From VGSZ01 sp044349155 (lineage in GTDB: Bacteria; Myxococcota; UBA727; VGSZ01), in NCBI GenBank assembly GCA_044349155.1, contig JBIKRQ010000359.1, forward strand, positions 1 through 6,433: 6,433 nt of DNA, in the 5' to 3' direction. The position numbers and the translations under genes are program-made. Positions 5,698 to 6,433 of the stretch are shown one piece after another; the first letter of the stretch is position 1, and each line of letters starts with the position of its first letter. The notes below the pieces were generated by a model. The model saw nothing but the letters and a program-made list of their open reading frames with translations, ran no database searches and had not been told where the DNA came from.

Positions 5698-6182
5698 CGC
5701 AACGACCGCAGCGGCACGCCGTCGTCACCGAACGCGACGGGCTGACCGCCCTCGATCAAGAACGCGCCACGAAACAGCCCAAACACGCCGCGGGTGCGCT
5801 CGCCGTTGAACTCGGGGCCGTCGGCCTTGCCGAGGTAGAGGCGATAGCGCCGACCGACCTCGAGCTGCGGGCTGCCGGGCACGCGCTGGATGAGGTCGCC
5901 GACCTGTCCGCCCAACACGGCGACCACCACCGTCGACAACCGCGGCGCAGTCCCCACCATCACGGTGACGAAGGTGACGATGCGCTGGCCGACCCACCGG
6001 CTTTCAACAACGGCGACATCGCCTTCGACCACCACGTCGGCCGCGGCCTGCAGCTGAGCCACCGTATATGGAGGCACCGTTGTCGCGTGCAGGGTGGCTC
6101 CAAGCCCGGCAATGAGCAGCCAAACACCCGCCAGGGTCCGCCAGGGGTTTGAAATCCGGCTTGAAATCCACCGCGCGCTCAT
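5694..6182 (-). CDS. Small exported protein of unknown function, first gene of the protease operon
   Basis: The 162-residue product starts with a basic segment, then a hydrophobic run (about 17-33, TLAGVWLLIAGLGATLHA) that serves as a signal peptide, with cleavage likely after A33, or as an anchor. The mature part begins TVPPYTVAQLQAAADVVVEG. It continues with SRWVGQRIVTFVTVMV (61-76), a Gly/Val-rich strand region (LGGQVGDLIQRVPG, 90-103), EVGRRYRLYLGK (108-119) and GVFGLFRGAFLI (132-143). These features suggest an all-beta domain and remind me of secreted hypothetical proteins in delta-proteobacteria with a 'leader-adVVvhG.V...SRW...r.iVT' pattern. I cannot name a function. The ATG at 6182 has a strong GAGGAG Shine-Dalgarno at 6187-6192. 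The stop overlaps the protease start as ATGA, so the two are made together; a role as a partner, propeptide-like chaperone or substrate of the protease is inference only. Confidence 0.88.
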   Translation of the reverse strand: MSARWISSRISNPWRTLAGVWLLIAGLGATLHATTVPPYTVAQLQAAADVVVEGDVAVVESRWVGQRIVTFVTVMVGTAPRLSTVVVAVLGGQVGDLIQRVPGSPQLEVGRRYRLYLGKADGPEFNGERTRGVFGLFRGAFLIEGGQPVAFGDDGVPLRSLR

Positions 6183-6186
6183 TCGG

Positions 6187-6192
6187 CTCCTC
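6187..6192 (-). promoter_or_regulatory. Strong ribosome binding site of the first operon gene
   Basis: GAGGAG on the minus strand lies 4 bases before the ATG at 6182. It is the strongest Shine-Dalgarno seen in the three-gene set. The protease and FHA genes have none of their own and start inside 4-base overlaps, so ribosomes loaded here probably feed all three. Confidence 0.7.
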
Positions 6193-6240
6193 AGTCAACC
6201 TTCCGCAGTGTCGGCACGGTTTGTCGGTTCTGCAAGTTCG

Positions 6241-6266
6241 GCAGGTGATCGGCAGGCGATCACTGC
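6241..6266. repeat. Hairpin-capable inverted repeat with GTGATCG arms
   Basis: GTGATCG (6245-6251) and CGATCAC (6257-6263) are perfect arms around a 5-base loop. The flanking GCA (6241-6243) and TGC (6264-6266) extend the pairing past one bulged G. It lies 59 to 84 bases upstream of the first operon gene and could act as an RNA hairpin in the leader or as a protein-binding site. There is no T-tract on either side, so it is not an obvious intrinsic terminator. Confidence 0.45.
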
Positions 6267-6271
6267 GACGG

Positions 6272-6284
6272 CGCGAGGCTCGCG
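6272..6284. repeat. Odd-centre palindrome CGCGAG-G-CTCGCG
   Basis: Six-base perfect arms flank a single G, six bases downstream (plus strand) of the GTGATCG hairpin. All-GC arms like this arise readily by chance in such DNA. It is noted because it sits in a cluster of similar elements in front of an operon. Confidence 0.3.
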
Positions 6285-6317
6285 ACAGGCAGACCACGGT
6301 GGCGATTCCCGCTTGAA

Positions 6318-6327
6318 CGTGATCACG
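6318..6327. repeat. Perfect palindrome CGTGATCACG
   Basis: This 10-base palindrome repeats the GTGATC half-site found in the hairpin at 6245-6263. The copies starting at 6245 and 6319 are 74 bases apart, and the GATCAC copies at 6258 and 6321 are 63 apart, both near whole numbers of DNA helical turns. That is compatible with two binding sites for one regulator, though it is only a spacing observation. Confidence 0.35.
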
Positions 6328-6361
6328 AACACGAACCCAGCCCCGAACACCGTTAGTCCGC

Positions 6362-6377
6362 TGACACCCACATGTCA
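6362..6377. promoter_or_regulatory. Operator-like inverted repeat TGACA-N6-TGTCA
   Basis: TGACA (6362-6366) and TGTCA (6373-6377) form a perfect dyad with a 6-base spacer, the usual geometry of a dimeric helix-turn-helix operator. On the minus strand it overlaps a GTGACA that differs from the -35 consensus at one base. No cognate regulator gene is in the window. Confidence 0.35.
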
Positions 6378-6433
6378 CACGGCGACAAAATCGCATTGGG
6401 ATGCCGATTTGGTTTCCGGCCTAGACAGGCCCG

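Larger units (their letters stand above)
6183..6433 (-). promoter_or_regulatory. Leader/intergenic region of the protease operon, rich in short palindromes
   Basis: These 251 bases contain no supported gene but must hold the control region of the operon unless it continues from beyond the right edge. A strong GAGGAG (6187-6192) belongs to the first gene. Perfect short inverted repeats stand at 6245-6263, 6272-6284, 6318-6327 and 6362-6377. A minus-strand GTGACA (6378-6373) could be a -35, but the hexamer at 17-base spacing, TAACGG, is a poor -10. The motif CGAAC recurs at 6326, 6332 and 6344 on the plus strand, in steps of 6 and 12 bases. No intrinsic terminator of an upstream gene is seen. 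Confidence 0.4.

Noticed and set aside
6129..6169. Short direct repeats (CGCCAGGG twice at 10-base step; TTGAAATCC twice at 12-base step)
   Set aside because: They lie inside the N-terminal codons of the 162-residue protein, encode an imperfect ISxxIS pattern, and are too short and few to suggest a mobile element or a functional array.
6205..6243. C-x2-C-x5-C-x2-C zinc-ribbon-like reading on the minus strand (CRTCRTDKPCRHC)
   Set aside because: The pattern is attractive, but the frame carrying it runs into the well-supported 162-residue gene in another frame, has no good ribosome binding site, and becomes Arg/Gly-rich shadow sequence. A coding-potential score and a homology search of this 130-codon frame would settle it.
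6372..6433. Plus-strand ATG with a frame open to the right edge (starts MSHGDKIALG)
   Set aside because: Only about 20 codons are visible, there is no Shine-Dalgarno, and it overlaps the TGACA dyad. A divergent gene is possible but cannot be supported without sequence beyond 6433.

Overview
The window is GC-rich DNA in which every supported gene lies on the minus strand, so transcription runs from high to low coordinates. The best guess for the source is a deltaproteobacterium, most likely in or near Myxococcota. The reasons are a secreted matrixin-type metalloprotease with a MYXO-CTERM-like C-terminal tail, a large multi-FHA protein with long low-complexity linkers, and a small exported protein that looks like the TolB-N/CsgG-like proteins common in myxobacteria. 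This placement comes from protein character, not from a marker-gene search.

In order of transcription: (a) 6433-6183 is a 251-base leader or intergenic region with no supported gene but an unusual density of short palindromes. (b) 6182-5694 encodes a small exported protein of a family I recognise only as secreted and hypothetical. It overlaps by ATGA with (c) 5697-4837, a secreted zinc metalloprotease, which overlaps by GTGA with (d) 4840-3164, a 558-residue cytoplasmic protein with two canonical FHA domains and one degenerate FHA-like domain. (e) After 65 bases comes hisS (3098-1818). (f) After 13 bases, with a Shine-Dalgarno sequence inside the end of hisS, comes a TlpA/ResA-like exported thioredoxin (1804-1061). 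(g) After 42 bases comes a small exported TolB-N/CsgG-like protein (1018-443). (h) A 112-base gap holds a LexA-like sequence, a consensus -35 hexamer, a palindrome and an A/T-flanked hairpin. (i) The first 110 codons of ruvB (330-1) run off the left edge.

The first three genes are translationally coupled. They join an envelope or secreted protease pair to a phosphothreonine-reading protein, although no kinase is visible here. hisS, the thioredoxin and the small exported protein probably form the rest of one long transcription unit or a second, overlapping one. The hairpin at 360-379 is the natural end of that unit. ruvB appears to have its own, possibly SOS-type, promoter just upstream of that hairpin, which would place the hairpin in the ruvB leader. 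The long plus-strand open frames (up to about 700 codons) are antisense shadows of these genes and are not annotated. I see no tRNA, rRNA, CRISPR array, insertion sequence or phage gene. The most interesting points are the ruvB leader, the coupled protease-FHA operon with its extended sorting tail, the degenerate third FHA domain, and the palindrome-rich leader.
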